From Leishmania infantum JPCM5 (taxonomy: Eukaryota > Euglenozoa > Kinetoplastea > Trypanosomatida > Trypanosomatidae): 64,000 bases of DNA. Each line of letters starts with the position of its first letter. The stretch's first letter is position 1. The translations under genes and the position numbers were made by a program. Location: contig NC_009395.2 of assembly GCF_000002875.2 (NCBI RefSeq), positions 69,501-133,500 of the forward strand, given 5' to 3'. This document shows, one piece after another, positions 53,161-63,219 of this stretch. The notes beneath the pieces were generated by a model, which saw only the letters and a program-made list of their open reading frames with translations, did no database searches and was not told the DNA's origin.

Positions 53161-56100
53161 ATGTTCAAGAAGAAAATTTCGAGCGTGACGACGGCGGTTG
53201 CCTCAGCGGCCGCAGCAACTGCAGCGGCGGCGAAGGTGCACGCCCCGGCAACGCGCGGCAGTAAAGCGAAGACGCTCGCTCTCATCGAGAAGCATCGAAA
53301 GATTCTCGAAGAGGCAAGGCGTCAGAAAGAGGAGATGGACCAGCTGACGCTCGAGCAAGGGGAGCTGCAGCAGCAGAAACTCACGCATATTACCGTTGCA
53401 CCGCCGTCGCCTGCGACCTCATCTGCGGCGTCATCCGCAGCTGTGAAAGAAGAGCCGCCGCGAGACACTTTCACCGCCCTTGTCGAGCACTTTCTCGCCT
53501 CCACGCAGCCTCTCGCAGATTTGGACGAGACCATACAGGAGGCGGACAGCTCATCCGGCGCTTCCAGCGAGGCGCCATTCAAGTCACTACCGCCACGGCA
53601 GCCACGGTCGGCGACAGCCTCAGCCTCCCCCTCCATCATCACGTACCGCAGTTTCGCTGCATCGCTCGTCTGCCCAAAGAAGCTTTTCCTCTTGCAGAAT
53701 CGCTCCGACCTCATCCCCAAGGCCTCTCTCGGCGACATGATGCACTTCGATGACAGCGTCGGCTTCAACGAGCTGGTGCGGCGGTGGGACCGGCTCCAGT
53801 TCGGCAGCCGCGCTGTGCTCGTGAAGGAGAACGAATTCTACCAGGCGGTGCAGCGCACGGAGCAGCTCATCACGACATACTTCCAAGGCCCGTACAAGTC
53901 GCTCGCAGAGCAGGCGCCGTCGCTGACGATTCACCGGCCGGCTTTCGCCGTCGAGTTCCCTGGCGGCGCGCATCAAACGCGAGCTGACGGCCGCGGCTCC
54001 AGTGCTGCTGCCGCTGACTCGGCAGTCATGGAGCTGCGCGCGCGTCCGGCTGTAGTGCGGTATCGCCCAAAGGAGAATCAGTGGGTCTTCCTCGATTCCC
54101 AGGCCGTCATTGACCCTCTCAGCAGTCCGAGCCGCATCAGCAGCTTCGTCCAGCGATTTCACTTCACGGCTCTGTGCTTCCGGCTGTGGTTGACGCAGCC
54201 GCACTTGCCCATCGAAGTTCGAAAGAAATTTTTGCAGGTGGACCTGGACAGCATCACGTGCGAGAACTTGGGTGGCCGCTCACTGGAGTCCTCCGCACGC
54301 GCGGCGGCGCCGATCGACCTGAAGCGCAGCGGGCTGCTGCACATTCGCCAGTTCCTCCCCGGCCCGGCCACGCTGATGGACTGCGACCCGCCTCGGCTTG
54401 TCAAGTTTATCCAGCGAGTCTCCCTGGAGGAACTGATAGCGGAGGACAGCAAGCACTACAGCAAGGATGGTCGCGGGCGGCAGTACAGCAACGCCACCGC
54501 TCGCGCTGGAGGCGGCGGTGCGGACTACTTCTCGCATCACGGTCTCGGTGGCGGCGGCGGCGCCGGTGGGGCGTTTGACCTGCGCAACTTTACCAGCGCC
54601 ATCGCTTCCCATCCAGTCCTCGCCGGCCATGCCGCGGAGGTTGAGCTGGCGGCTCTGGGACTCGGCGACTTTCACAACTCCCGCGCGACACGCAGCCAGC
54701 GCCACAAGGATGAGGTGCATCATCGTCTCTTCGAGGCAGAGCAGCGCTTCATGGAGGAGCTGCTGCGCCAGCACACCCTCCCCCTCGTGAAGCGCCAACA
54801 ACAGCAGATGGCCGCATTTTCTTCCGCCGAGGGGCCAGCGAGCAGCCCCCTGACTGCCTTCTCGAACCTTCTGGGCGACGACGGCTTCGTGCGCGCCAGC
54901 TGCGCCGCCGACGCAGTGGACAACGGCAAGCACAAGAAGGGTGTGAAGTCGGCGGCCCAAATAGTGAAAGGCGCGGCAGCAGGCGGCCGAGGGAAGCGAA
55001 AAGCCCCGGCGGCCGGCGAGGATGAGGAATCAAAGGCGGAGGCGGAGGCGGAGGAGGACGCTGGTGACGTCGGCATGGGCGGCGGCGACAACATAGATTC
55101 TCCGTGCTACGCGCGGTACGTTGGCACTCACTGTCTGCGCGGCGGCGACGCGTGTCCGTTCTTTACCGAGGGCATGTGTCTGCCTCGCAAGGTGGACAAC
55201 GCGATTGTGGCACGAGACAACCACCTCTTCACACTCCCGTCCACCTCCCTCGCACGCAAGGCGGCGTGGTGGGCGCAGGGCAAGCGCACTGTGCGCGACG
55301 TGCTCGCCGCGTACGAGCGAGGGGAAAGCGGGGTGCGGCTGACCAGTCCGCAAGTGCGCTACGCGAACGCCCTCCGACAAGGCAAGGTAGCGTTGAACCC
55401 GAAGGAAATCGACGCCTTCTTCGACCGCATTCAGTACCCGCTGTTCGTCATCGATTTTGAGGCCGTGCAGTTTGCCCTGCCGCCCTTTGCGAAGGAGGTG
55501 GCGTACCAGTCTATCCCGTTCCAGTTCTCTCTGGACGTGTTCCAGCACGACGTCCTGACGGAGGAGCCAACGCACTACAACTACCTGCACTTTGGCAAGG
55601 GCTACTCGCCAAACACAGACCCCCGCCCAGCCTGCATCGCTGAGCTCATCCGGATCGTGCGGCTGGAGCGGGAGAAGAAGCGAAAGGCGATGGAGGCATC
55701 TGGTGAGCTGGAGCGCATTGCTTCCGCGCGCGCCGCGGAGGAGGCAGCGGCGGCGGAGGCGAGCGGACGCCGCCGACGACGGGGCAAGATGCCGAAGCCG
55801 CCGAAAATTACCAAATCCAACCCGCTGGAGCAGCCGCTGCATCCCTACGACGGCTGCTTCATTGCGCACTTCGCCTCCTTCGAGAAGGCGTGCCTGGAGA
55901 AGCTGGGTCAGTTGGAGGAGAAGTACAAGGACGAGATCAAGAGCTTCTGGTTCCTCGACACACTCGACCTCATCAAGAAGGGATACCTGCACCCCAACGC
56001 GCATGGGTCGAACTCGCTCAAGAAGGTTCTGCCGGCGCTCTGCCCCGACTTCCAGTACGGCGTCTTTGGCTCAGAAGCGACGGTGATGGTGACGGCAAAT

Positions 56101-56538
56101 GATGGCTTGCTTGGTGTGGGTGGCAGAGGAAATGCGGCGCCTGTGTCTGATGCCTCCGTGGCCAAGGGCAGCGCCGGAGAGGGCCAGGACGAGCAGAAAG
56201 GCGAGAACGCGATGGGCGTGTACCGGCTCTGGCATCACATGGAAGGCGGCGGCACCGTGCAGGACCTCGAGCGGGCGAAGCTGAGTCTCTCTGGCGGTAC
56301 TCAGCAAACGCCGAACTGGTCCGAGAGCGTGCGCACCACCATGACCAAGGAGGAGCGAGACCGCATGTGGCAAACCCTGCGCATTCAATTGCTGGAGTAC
56401 TGCTCCCTCGACACCAAGGCCCTGTACGAGATTATGCGCGAGATCTACAAGGAGAGAGAGGCGGCAGCGGGGGTCAAGCCGCACGATAAGACGGGGTGGG
56501 TACTCATCGATCCGGTGCCGCGCGAGGTGGACTTTTAG
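53161..56538 (+). CDS. DUF2779-family nuclease-like protein
   Basis: A 1125-residue protein. After a charged N-terminus, TYRSFAASLVCPKKLFLLQN at about residues 161-180 matches the family's opening, which links a Cys-Pro-Lys-Lys motif to RecB/Cas4-like nucleases. The equivalent of the PD-(D/E)xK centre (ARPAVVRYRPKENQWVFLDS) seems to lack the usual Asp and Glu-x-Lys. A Cys cluster follows: Cys649, Cys658, Cys665, Cys673 (THCLRGGDACPFFTEGMC), as in bacterial DUF2779 proteins, possibly binding Zn or Fe-S. The C-terminal domain looks like a DEDD 3'-5' exonuclease: Asp765/Glu767 in VIDFEAVQF, Asp933/Asp936 in FLDTLDL, and Tyr1080/Asp1084 in LEYCSLDTKALYEIM. It also has the family phrase GSNSLKKVLPALCPDFQY. 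Low-complexity inserts interrupt the domains. Activity, substrate and location are unknown. ATG 53161 follows a good splice acceptor. Confidence 0.75.
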   Translation: MFKKKISSVTTAVASAAAATAAAAKVHAPATRGSKAKTLALIEKHRKILEEARRQKEEMDQLTLEQGELQQQKLTHITVAPPSPATSSAASSAAVKEEPPRDTFTALVEHFLASTQPLADLDETIQEADSSSGASSEAPFKSLPPRQPRSATASASPSIITYRSFAASLVCPKKLFLLQNRSDLIPKASLGDMMHFDDSVGFNELVRRWDRLQFGSRAVLVKENEFYQAVQRTEQLITTYFQGPYKSLAEQAPSLTIHRPAFAVEFPGGAHQTRADGRGSSAAAADSAVMELRARPAVVRYRPKENQWVFLDSQAVIDPLSSPSRISSFVQRFHFTALCFRLWLTQPHLPIEVRKKFLQVDLDSITCENLGGRSLESSARAAAPIDLKRSGLLHIRQFLPGPATLMDCDPPRLVKFIQRVSLEELIAEDSKHYSKDGRGRQYSNATARAGGGGADYFSHHGLGGGGGAGGAFDLRNFTSAIASHPVLAGHAAEVELAALGLGDFHNSRATRSQRHKDEVHHRLFEAEQRFMEELLRQHTLPLVKRQQQQMAAFSSAEGPASSPLTAFSNLLGDDGFVRASCAADAVDNGKHKKGVKSAAQIVKGAAAGGRGKRKAPAAGEDEESKAEAEAEEDAGDVGMGGGDNIDSPCYARYVGTHCLRGGDACPFFTEGMCLPRKVDNAIVARDNHLFTLPSTSLARKAAWWAQGKRTVRDVLAAYERGESGVRLTSPQVRYANALRQGKVALNPKEIDAFFDRIQYPLFVIDFEAVQFALPPFAKEVAYQSIPFQFSLDVFQHDVLTEEPTHYNYLHFGKGYSPNTDPRPACIAELIRIVRLEREKKRKAMEASGELERIASARAAEEAAAAEASGRRRRRGKMPKPPKITKSNPLEQPLHPYDGCFIAHFASFEKACLEKLGQLEEKYKDEIKSFWFLDTLDLIKKGYLHPNAHGSNSLKKVLPALCPDFQYGVFGSEATVMVTANDGLLGVGGRGNAAPVSDASVAKGSAGEGQDEQKGENAMGVYRLWHHMEGGGTVQDLERAKLSLSGGTQQTPNWSESVRTTMTKEERDRMWQTLRIQLLEYCSLDTKALYEIMREIYKEREAAAGVKPHDKTGWVLIDPVPREVDF

Positions 56539-56849
56539 AACTCAGGTCTCTGCGCGCGTGTGGAGAGACGTAGACGGGTGCGGCCATTGCTGCCTGCAGC
56601 CTTTCGTCTCTGACCTGCGTGCGTCCTGCCTGGCCTCCGCCGTCCTCTCCTCCCCTCGCTTCCGTAAGGCTGAGCATTGTTGGGGGTTGCCTGGCTCAGC
56701 ACGTACCACCACACCTCAGCGTCCTACGCGGGGCGACGTCTACGGAGGAGTAAGCGGCTGCAGCGTTCGAGCCGTGAAGAAGTCACCGTACAATCCGTGA
56801 TAAGGCTTTATGAGGTACAGCATGTCCATTCGTCCATAGAGCATGAGCC

Positions 56850-57300
56850 AAGCGTCGCTTGACCCCAGACAAGTCACAGGCCATCCCCACCACCATCCGC
56901 GTGGTGCGACGCCGCCGCAGACACGCATGAAAGCAATGCGCCGACCCGGTTGAGCACGCCCTCCCCCCCCCTCTGCCTCGAGCTCTACCCATCGTTGGGA
57001 TGGCACAAGCGTTGTGCACTGTAGCAGGCCGCTCCGACGCAGCGCCATCCGGAGCCTGGCCCGCGGACATCAGCAGCGATATGCCTCGCTCTGACCTTGC
57101 TACGTTGTCGGCACTTTGGCCCGGTCACCACCAGGCGTGGTTTGGCATGGGGCAGGGATAAGGGGGGCTGGGCCCTGCGATACCACACTCTGAGCAGGTG
57201 CGTCCCCCCCCGCCCCGCCCTCCCTCAGCCGCCGTCATGAGAGTCTGCGAAGAAGTGAGGAATAAAGTGAAGGGCGATGAAAGCGTCCGTAAAGGCTAAG
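56850..57300 (+). mobile_element. SIDER-like degenerate retroposon, copy 1
   Basis: This stretch aligns by eye with 59770-60255. Shared features in order: a CCCCACCAC stretch and a GTGCGA element, GACACGC, AGCAAT then GCCGAC-CGG, CTCTGCCTCGA-CTCTACCCA, GATGGCACA, GACATCAG, a GCTCTGACCT box, CACCACCA then GTGGTT, GGGATAAGGGGGGCT and GCGATACCAC. Length of about 0.45 kb, position after a stop codon, sense orientation and a weakly A-rich end fit the SIDER family of Leishmania. Those elements are extinct retroposons known to influence mRNA stability from 3' UTRs. Confidence 0.6.
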
Positions 57301-57503
57301 TAGTTGCAGCGTGGAGAAGCGCCCTTACGTATTCTTCGCCACCACCACCACCACCCTCTCAGCCCTTCCCACCGCGGGCCACGACGCCGGCCTGGGGTGA
57401 TGCTCCCTGCACACCGGTGCGTACAGTCGGAGCTGAGTGAGTATATTGTTTATGTGTCTCACTGGTCGCCCTTTGCCCCTTCTGTCGTCGCCGTGCCCGC
57501 GTG

Positions 57504-57562
57504 ATGCCGCATCTCTTTCCTCTCCTCTCCTCTCCCCTCCCCTCTCTTCCCTCTTTCTCTCG
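57504..57562 (+). promoter_or_regulatory. Long polypyrimidine tract upstream of the USP-like gene
   Basis: Nearly 60 bases of uninterrupted or almost uninterrupted C/T. It is a likely trans-splicing and polyadenylation signal; several AGs follow before ATG 57880 and the acceptor cannot be chosen. Confidence 0.4.
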
Positions 57563-57879
57563 GGCTTTACGAAACATGTCCTCTGCTCCGCGTCCGTCGA
57601 TGCGCACCCTCAGCGCATGCGTGCGACGGCGCTTGCGGGTTTGCTGCTGCTGCTGCTTCTGCTGCGAAGGAAAAGGTTCGGAGGAGATTCGCTCACCCTG
57701 CGATGGTGAAGGCGACTGCACAGACACCAACACGCACCGCAGCACTGCATTGTTATCCACCACCACCGCCTCCTAACCCACTCTAGCATCCCTGCACGGT
57801 GCGGCTGTGCGGTGGTGTGTGCCGCGGACTGCTTCCTCTGCACTGGTATTCCTTTCTTGCCGCTACACTCACCGTCGTC

Positions 57880-59595
57880 ATGACGACGCTCGTACTGTGC
57901 GACGGCTCGGAGGGGTCTCTGCGATCGATCGAGGTGGCGTGCGCCGGCAACGCCACCCCCTCATCGTCGATGCCATCGCAGGAAGGCTCGCTCCTACTCC
58001 TCCACGTCTGGGATGCCCCAGTGACGCGAACGAGCATCCTTCACCCCAGCGTTGGTGCCGAGGGCATGTATGCGCCTCGCCGATCGGTTAGCAGCGCTGC
58101 CGCAGCAGCTGCTCACACCTCCGCTGGTGCCGGCGAGCACGGCGGTAGCTCCATGCCGTGTGCCGACGTGCTCACCACGACGCTGCGATACATTCATTCA
58201 AACAAGTACTTGAAGAACAAACTGCACTACACAGTGGAGACGGCTTGTGCCTCGACTGTCTTCGCCCGTGACAACACCGACCACAGCGTACTCCCCGAAG
58301 CTGGCGCTGCGCCAACAGGCGGTGCCGCGGCTTTGCAGGCAGCGCACGGCAGGTCTGGGCAAGGGCAGAAGCACGCCTCTTGTTTGCCTGGCGGTGCTGT
58401 TGCGGCTCACCGTCGCTCCGATCGTCGCCCATCGCAGAGGCAAATCGACACGGCAGCGGAGATCTCTGCTGGAAACAGCAACAACACCGGCGGCGGCACA
58501 GCGCCAGAGAGACAAGAAGCCCCCGTCAGCATCCCAGAAAACGAGAAGAGAGCCATGGCGGTGGTGAAATTCGCCACCGCGCGCGCGGCGCACCACCATG
58601 TCACAGCCGTCCTTCTCGGAGTCGGTCAGCGGCAAGATGGGAAGGTGTGCACCGTCGGGGCGGTGGCGCAGGGGGTCCTTCTCGAGCTGCGCAGCCTCTA
58701 CCCTCTGTACTACGTGAAAAAGGACGGTGTTAAGTGGCGCCCCGCGTTGTCGACTTCGACGACGACAGCCGCAGCGACCCCGCGTCGCTTCACGATCGTA
58801 GTGACTGTGCCCTCAGACGCACGATGGGAGTCAGCCGCGGCAGCCGAGACGAGGAGCGCCAACGAGGAGGTGGCCCCGCAAACGACTGCCTCGATCGAGA
58901 CGCCGTCAGTGGCACCTCCACAGGTGCCCATGCACGTCCAGGAAACGGTAGCGGCGACGGTACAGTACCTGCAGACTCGCTGCATGCGCCTCCACTCTGC
59001 TCCGCAGGTAGAACCGATCACGTTTGCCGTGATCGCCACGTCGAGCTCGCAGGATGGCGACAGCATAACGGAACCAGATCGCAGCGAGAACAGCGGCCAC
59101 GTCGCTGCTGGCCCCGGCGCTTCCGGTGGGGAAGATGGCTCGACGCGGATCAGCCCTCTTGAAGCCTACAAGCGGTATCTTGAGTCGCTCCCCTTCGTGG
59201 AATGCAAATCGATCCCCCCTGCCAATGCAGCTGCGCCTCCGTTGTTGCCGGTGAGCAGCATCAACCCTGCCGCTGTCGGTGAAGCCGATAGGATAGAGCA
59301 GCGGCAGCAGCCGGAAGATGGTGCTGCGGCGATGTGTGTTGAGGGCAGCGCTACAATGGCACCCGCGCCGCGAGGAGCAGCCTCCCCGGTGAGGGTCTGT
59401 ATGCTCAAGGCCTCCAAAAAGAACCCGCTCCTCAGCCTCGATTCAGAGCCGGAAGTGGCACTCCCGCAGATTATAAAGCAGGTCGGGTCGCTGAAGCCGG
59501 AGGTGCTGGTCATGCCGAAGTCCCTGGTACCCGAGTCCCTGCAGCTGGCGCTGCTAGCCACCAGCAACCCGCACTGCATTGTGCTCCCGTTCTGA
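57880..59595 (+). CDS. Hypothetical protein with weak universal-stress-protein resemblance
   Basis: A 571-residue protein. It starts MTTLVLCDGSEGSLRSIEVA, with a later LLLLHVWDAP, which recalls the first strand-helix-strand of universal stress proteins. The end, VGSLKPEVLVMPKSLVPESLQLALL then NPHCIVLPF, recalls the final strands of the same fold, including a repeat-like strand before the terminus. Between these lie long Ser/Thr/Ala-rich inserts and an ordered core (AMAVVKFATARAAHHHVTAVLLGVGQ and VAQGVLLELRSLYPLYYVKK). No ATP-binding G-x2-G-x9-G loop was seen. ATG 57880 is the first ATG in an open frame reaching back to 57799. The family assignment is speculative; the gene itself looks real. 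Confidence 0.6.
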   Translation: MTTLVLCDGSEGSLRSIEVACAGNATPSSSMPSQEGSLLLLHVWDAPVTRTSILHPSVGAEGMYAPRRSVSSAAAAAAHTSAGAGEHGGSSMPCADVLTTTLRYIHSNKYLKNKLHYTVETACASTVFARDNTDHSVLPEAGAAPTGGAAALQAAHGRSGQGQKHASCLPGGAVAAHRRSDRRPSQRQIDTAAEISAGNSNNTGGGTAPERQEAPVSIPENEKRAMAVVKFATARAAHHHVTAVLLGVGQRQDGKVCTVGAVAQGVLLELRSLYPLYYVKKDGVKWRPALSTSTTTAAATPRRFTIVVTVPSDARWESAAAAETRSANEEVAPQTTASIETPSVAPPQVPMHVQETVAATVQYLQTRCMRLHSAPQVEPITFAVIATSSSQDGDSITEPDRSENSGHVAAGPGASGGEDGSTRISPLEAYKRYLESLPFVECKSIPPANAAAPPLLPVSSINPAAVGEADRIEQRQQPEDGAAAMCVEGSATMAPAPRGAASPVRVCMLKASKKNPLLSLDSEPEVALPQIIKQVGSLKPEVLVMPKSLVPESLQLALLATSNPHCIVLPF

Positions 59596-59769
59596 GACAC
59601 AGGGATGCTTCGCTGGCGGTCGTTGGTGTGGGACTATTGTTTGCCGCGTACGTGCGTCTGGCACGTCAGGTGTTGTCGCCTGTATTTTCTTTCGTCGCTC
59701 CAACGTGTTCGTTTCGCCGCCGCGGGGCGCGTGAGCTCAAACCCCCCCTCCACACACACTCCACCACTA

Positions 59770-60255
59770 CACAGCCGATCACACGCCCCCACCACATCGC
59801 GCCGTGCGAAGCAGCCCGAGACACGCGTTACAGCAATATGCCGACTCGGTCATCCAAGTACGGCCTCTGCCTCGAACTCTACCCACCCACCCCTCGCCTC
59901 ACAGTCGCTCCTCTCAACGTGCCGGGTGGGGTACGTTGCAGTCACGTTGAGACGCTCTGCCCATCATATGGATGGCACATGCATGTTCGCTGTTGCGAGT
60001 CTCTCCAGCGCAACACTATCCAGGACATGGCCGCCGACATCAGTCACCGTGCGTTGCTCTGACCTCCCCTACGTCGTAGGCACCTGACCGTGTCACCACC
60101 AAAGGTGGTTCGCCATTTGGCAGAGATAGGGGGGCTGCCTGGCTGCCTCCCACACAGAGTGTGGATGTGCTGGACCGCGAGATACCACGCACGGAGGTGC
60201 CCTCCGTCATCCGGGTGCTGATGGCGTTGCGGGCGAAAAAGGGGGCTTCATGTAG
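59770..60255 (+). mobile_element. SIDER-like degenerate retroposon, copy 2
   Basis: Aligns by eye with 56850-57300 over most of its length, with small insertions. It keeps the CTCTGCCTCGA-CTCTACCCA box, GACATGGCCGCCGACATCAG, GCTCTGACCTCCC, GTGTCACCACCAAAGGTGG, GAGATAGGGGGGCTGCCTGG and GCGAGATACCACGCA. It begins about 175 bases after the stop codon of the USP-like gene, again in sense orientation, so is probably part of that mRNA's 3' UTR. Confidence 0.65.
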
Positions 60256-60331
60256 TTAGCCCTATGTACATTCGAAGACACTGAGTGTCACGTGGCAGTC
60301 TCTGCATGGATGACCACACCACCTCTTCGCA

Positions 60332-60356
60332 TGTGTGTGTGTGTGTGTGTGTGTGT
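60332..60356. repeat. GT microsatellite
   Basis: An uninterrupted (GT)n run of about 25 bases, downstream of the second SIDER-like element. Confidence 0.8.
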
Positions 60357-63150
60357 CGCTGCTGTTCAGCACGTGGCACTCGGTTACGTTATTCGTACAG
60401 AACGAAAGAAGAATTTTTTTAAAAGGCGATGTGGCTTTGTTCTCTACCCGCTCTCCGTATCCATCCTGCGGCCGGGATGCAGGAGGGGTGGCGCGTGTCA
60501 GGTGTCTGTCTGTGCAGCACGAGCCCCCTCGAGGTGTGCCTCAGAGCTGCCTAGAGATGGAGAGCGTGTGCGAGTGTGCACCAGGCATGCATGGTTTCTT
60601 TCTGATCCAGCCCGCCATGAAGCACAGCTCATGGCCGCCTCGACCCATATACAGCCGCATGCGCATCCCTCGCGCGTGGAGGTTGTTCCACACGGTGGGG
60701 TAGGGGCGCCTTTTTTCTTTCTCCTCCAAATGCACACGCTGTCCCCCACCCCGCACTACTGCCCACGCTATACCACCTCCATATGCCACCTTCTCTCCCT
60801 CTCCCACACTCGCCCCTCCCCCCCACCACCACCACTCACCCACGCCGAGCAGCGAAGTGTTGCGACGTCTCTCTCTCTCGTTTTCGCTTTGTATTTTTTA
60901 TGGTTTTTTTTTCGGTTTTTTCTTGTTTTGCGTTTTGTGTTGCTTGGTCATTCCCCATTTTGTTGTGGTTTGTCCCACGCGCGCTCTTCGCCTCCCTTCC
61001 GCGGCGTGTTGATCGGCTAACGCCGTCGCCGTGACGCCGCCGTCGCACGCACACGCACACACACACGCGCACGCGCACACGTATAAGGGAAGAAACGCTT
61101 AACTTGTTCTTTGTGGGCGCTGCCTTTTTGATTTTGCTTTATATGTTGTGGTTGCTAGTGCTCGCGTTCTGTCTTGTGGCGACTTTTTGTGTTTGTTGTG
61201 AAGACGCTCCTTGCTTGATCACACGCTCCCCTCCCTCGTCCCTCTCGCTGGCTCCCTCTCTTTATCCCCCGACGTCCGCGCGTGTTCGCCAGTGACGTCG
61301 TCTTCTAGGCACCCCTAATCTTCGCCTTGGTTGTGGGCGATTCATTTTCGCTTTCCTCCTCTTCGTGTGCGTGCGTGGGTCCGCCTTCCACACGCGGTAC
61401 ACAAAGGCACTCGCACACGACGGAGCCGTGTACCCAAGCGCACACATACTCGCACGCAAGGCAGGCCCCTCCCCCTCTCTCTGTATCATCACTCTCTTTC
61501 TCCGTCCCACGAACCTGGACATAAACACACACACGTGTGCACCATCAGCTCCCAGCCCCCGAGCCCTCGGTCAGTGCCTCGTCCCTGTTCCCTTCACCTT
61601 CTCCTGCTGTGTGTCGCTGTATCACCAGCAAGAAGAGGGCGAGCGGGTGGCAGAGTAGTAAGTAAAGTAGGCGGAGGCGCAGCGCTTCAACGACGGCCGC
61701 ATTCTCCCCACACCCTCCTCCCTCTTTCTCCTCTTCTTTGTAGTGCATCCAAAGCAGACCATACAGTGTCGTCTATCCCAGCCCCATCTGCGCACGCACG
61801 TAGGCCCTCGTACGGAAGCCGGCACAACACTCCCTCTGCCTTTCTTTTTTTTCTCGTCTCCCTCTCTCCCCCTTCTCCCGCCTCTCTCCCGCCTCCAACC
61901 TTTGTACGCACGCTCTCTCCTCTTGTCTTGCGAGTGTCTTCCTGTGTTTAGCGTATCTTTTTTTTTTGGTTGTGGCGGTGGTGTCTACTGTTCGCCTTCC
62001 TCAACGCTCCTGTTCGCGTGTTTAGCTGCTGCTGCTGCTGCTGTTGCTTCCCGACTCGCACGCGCTATCCCGCTCTCCGTCGGACTCTCCCTCTTTTCTT
62101 CTTCCACACACACACACATATATATACAGCTCTCCCTTCTTCGTTTCACGTCCCTCTTTTCGACGGATTAGATCTTAGACTCGAACGCACCGTCACGACA
62201 ACTCCAGCCGCCGCCGCCGCTGCCCTCCTCCCTCTCATATCTCTCTCCCTCCCCTTCCTTCCCCTCCCCCGACCCTCGTGGGCCACACACGCGCAGACAC
62301 ACAGAGAGAGAAACCCTCCAACGTCTGCCGAATCGGATATAAGGAAGAAAAGAAAGCAGCAGAGGAGCACACGTGTACGCGGCACGTCCGCTCCTGGTTG
62401 TCGTGGTTGTGGAGTCGTCTTCGCGTAGGCAGACGTGCACACGGGCAAAGGCAAACATCCAGGCACTACCGCCGCGCTCGCTCGCTCCCTCTCGTGCGTC
62501 TCTCTCCTCTTTCGTTGGCAGAGCGCCACCATCCCCCATCACCCCTTCCCCCGAAAACAAAGAGGCCAGCAGGGCAGCGACAGAAGGCGGAGAGGGGCAC
62601 GCACACACGCACGCCCACACACACACAACGCACGGGCAGAAAGAAGAACCGCGCGCGTCACATTTTGTTTTTTTTTGTTTGTCTTGATTGTTTCTGAGAG
62701 GCTCGCCTCGAGCGTCCCATCAAGCGTGCTCCTCCTCAGAAAACAATACGTCTGTCTGTGTTCTGTTCGCCGCGCACCCGCCTGCAGGCTCCGCCAGTAC
62801 GTATACCGCTCACCTGCTGCCTCCTCCCTCCTCCTTCTCCTCCTCCTCCTCCTCTGACATCTCTATCTTTCTCGGTTTTTGTGTGCGCGCGCGCGTTTTC
62901 TTTAAAAGGAAACAAAATCATTTTTGTATGCGCACACGGAAGTGCAACGCGTTGTTGTTGCTCTTGTTGTCATCATTGTGGTACACACACACACACCTCT
63001 TCATCCCCCTCCCCCTCCCTTCTCTTGCTTGCTTCCTCTCCTTCATTTTTTTGTTTGTTGTTTTTACTCGTAGTGCGTCACTTCTTCCTCCGATCCCACC
63101 CACCCACTCCACCTCCTCCTTCCGATTTTCTCGACGCTCTTTGGACTGAG

Positions 63151-63200
63151 TAGACTCTCTCCCTCTCTCTTACCCCCCCCCCCTCCTTCACTTTCAACAG
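63151..63200 (+). promoter_or_regulatory. Candidate polypyrimidine tract and trans-splice acceptor for the last gene
   Basis: A C/T tract of about 45 bases, including a run of C residues, ends in the first AG at 63199-63200. ATG 63220 follows 20 bases later, which would give a very short leader after the spliced leader. Other AGs upstream are possible. Confidence 0.5.
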
Positions 63201-63219
63201 CTCCTCACCGCTGCCAATC

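Larger units (their letters stand above)
56539..57879. other. Spacer containing a SIDER-like element
   Basis: About 1.3 kb without a gene. A degenerate retroposon-like element occupies roughly 56850-57300. A C/T tract at 57506-57562 (CTCTCCTCTC-type repeats) is a likely splice signal for the next gene. GC-rich CTG repeats lie near 57640-57660. Confidence 0.5.
59596..63219. other. Long spacer with SIDER-like element and pyrimidine-rich 3' half
   Basis: About 3.6 kb without a gene. It contains a SIDER-like element (about 59770-60255), a GT run at 60332-60356, T-rich patches around 60410-60425 and 60890-60960, and very C/T-rich sequence from about 61120 to 63200. Short antisense frames here are by-products of that bias. 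A 63-codon hydrophobic frame at 61104 has no ATG start. Confidence 0.5.
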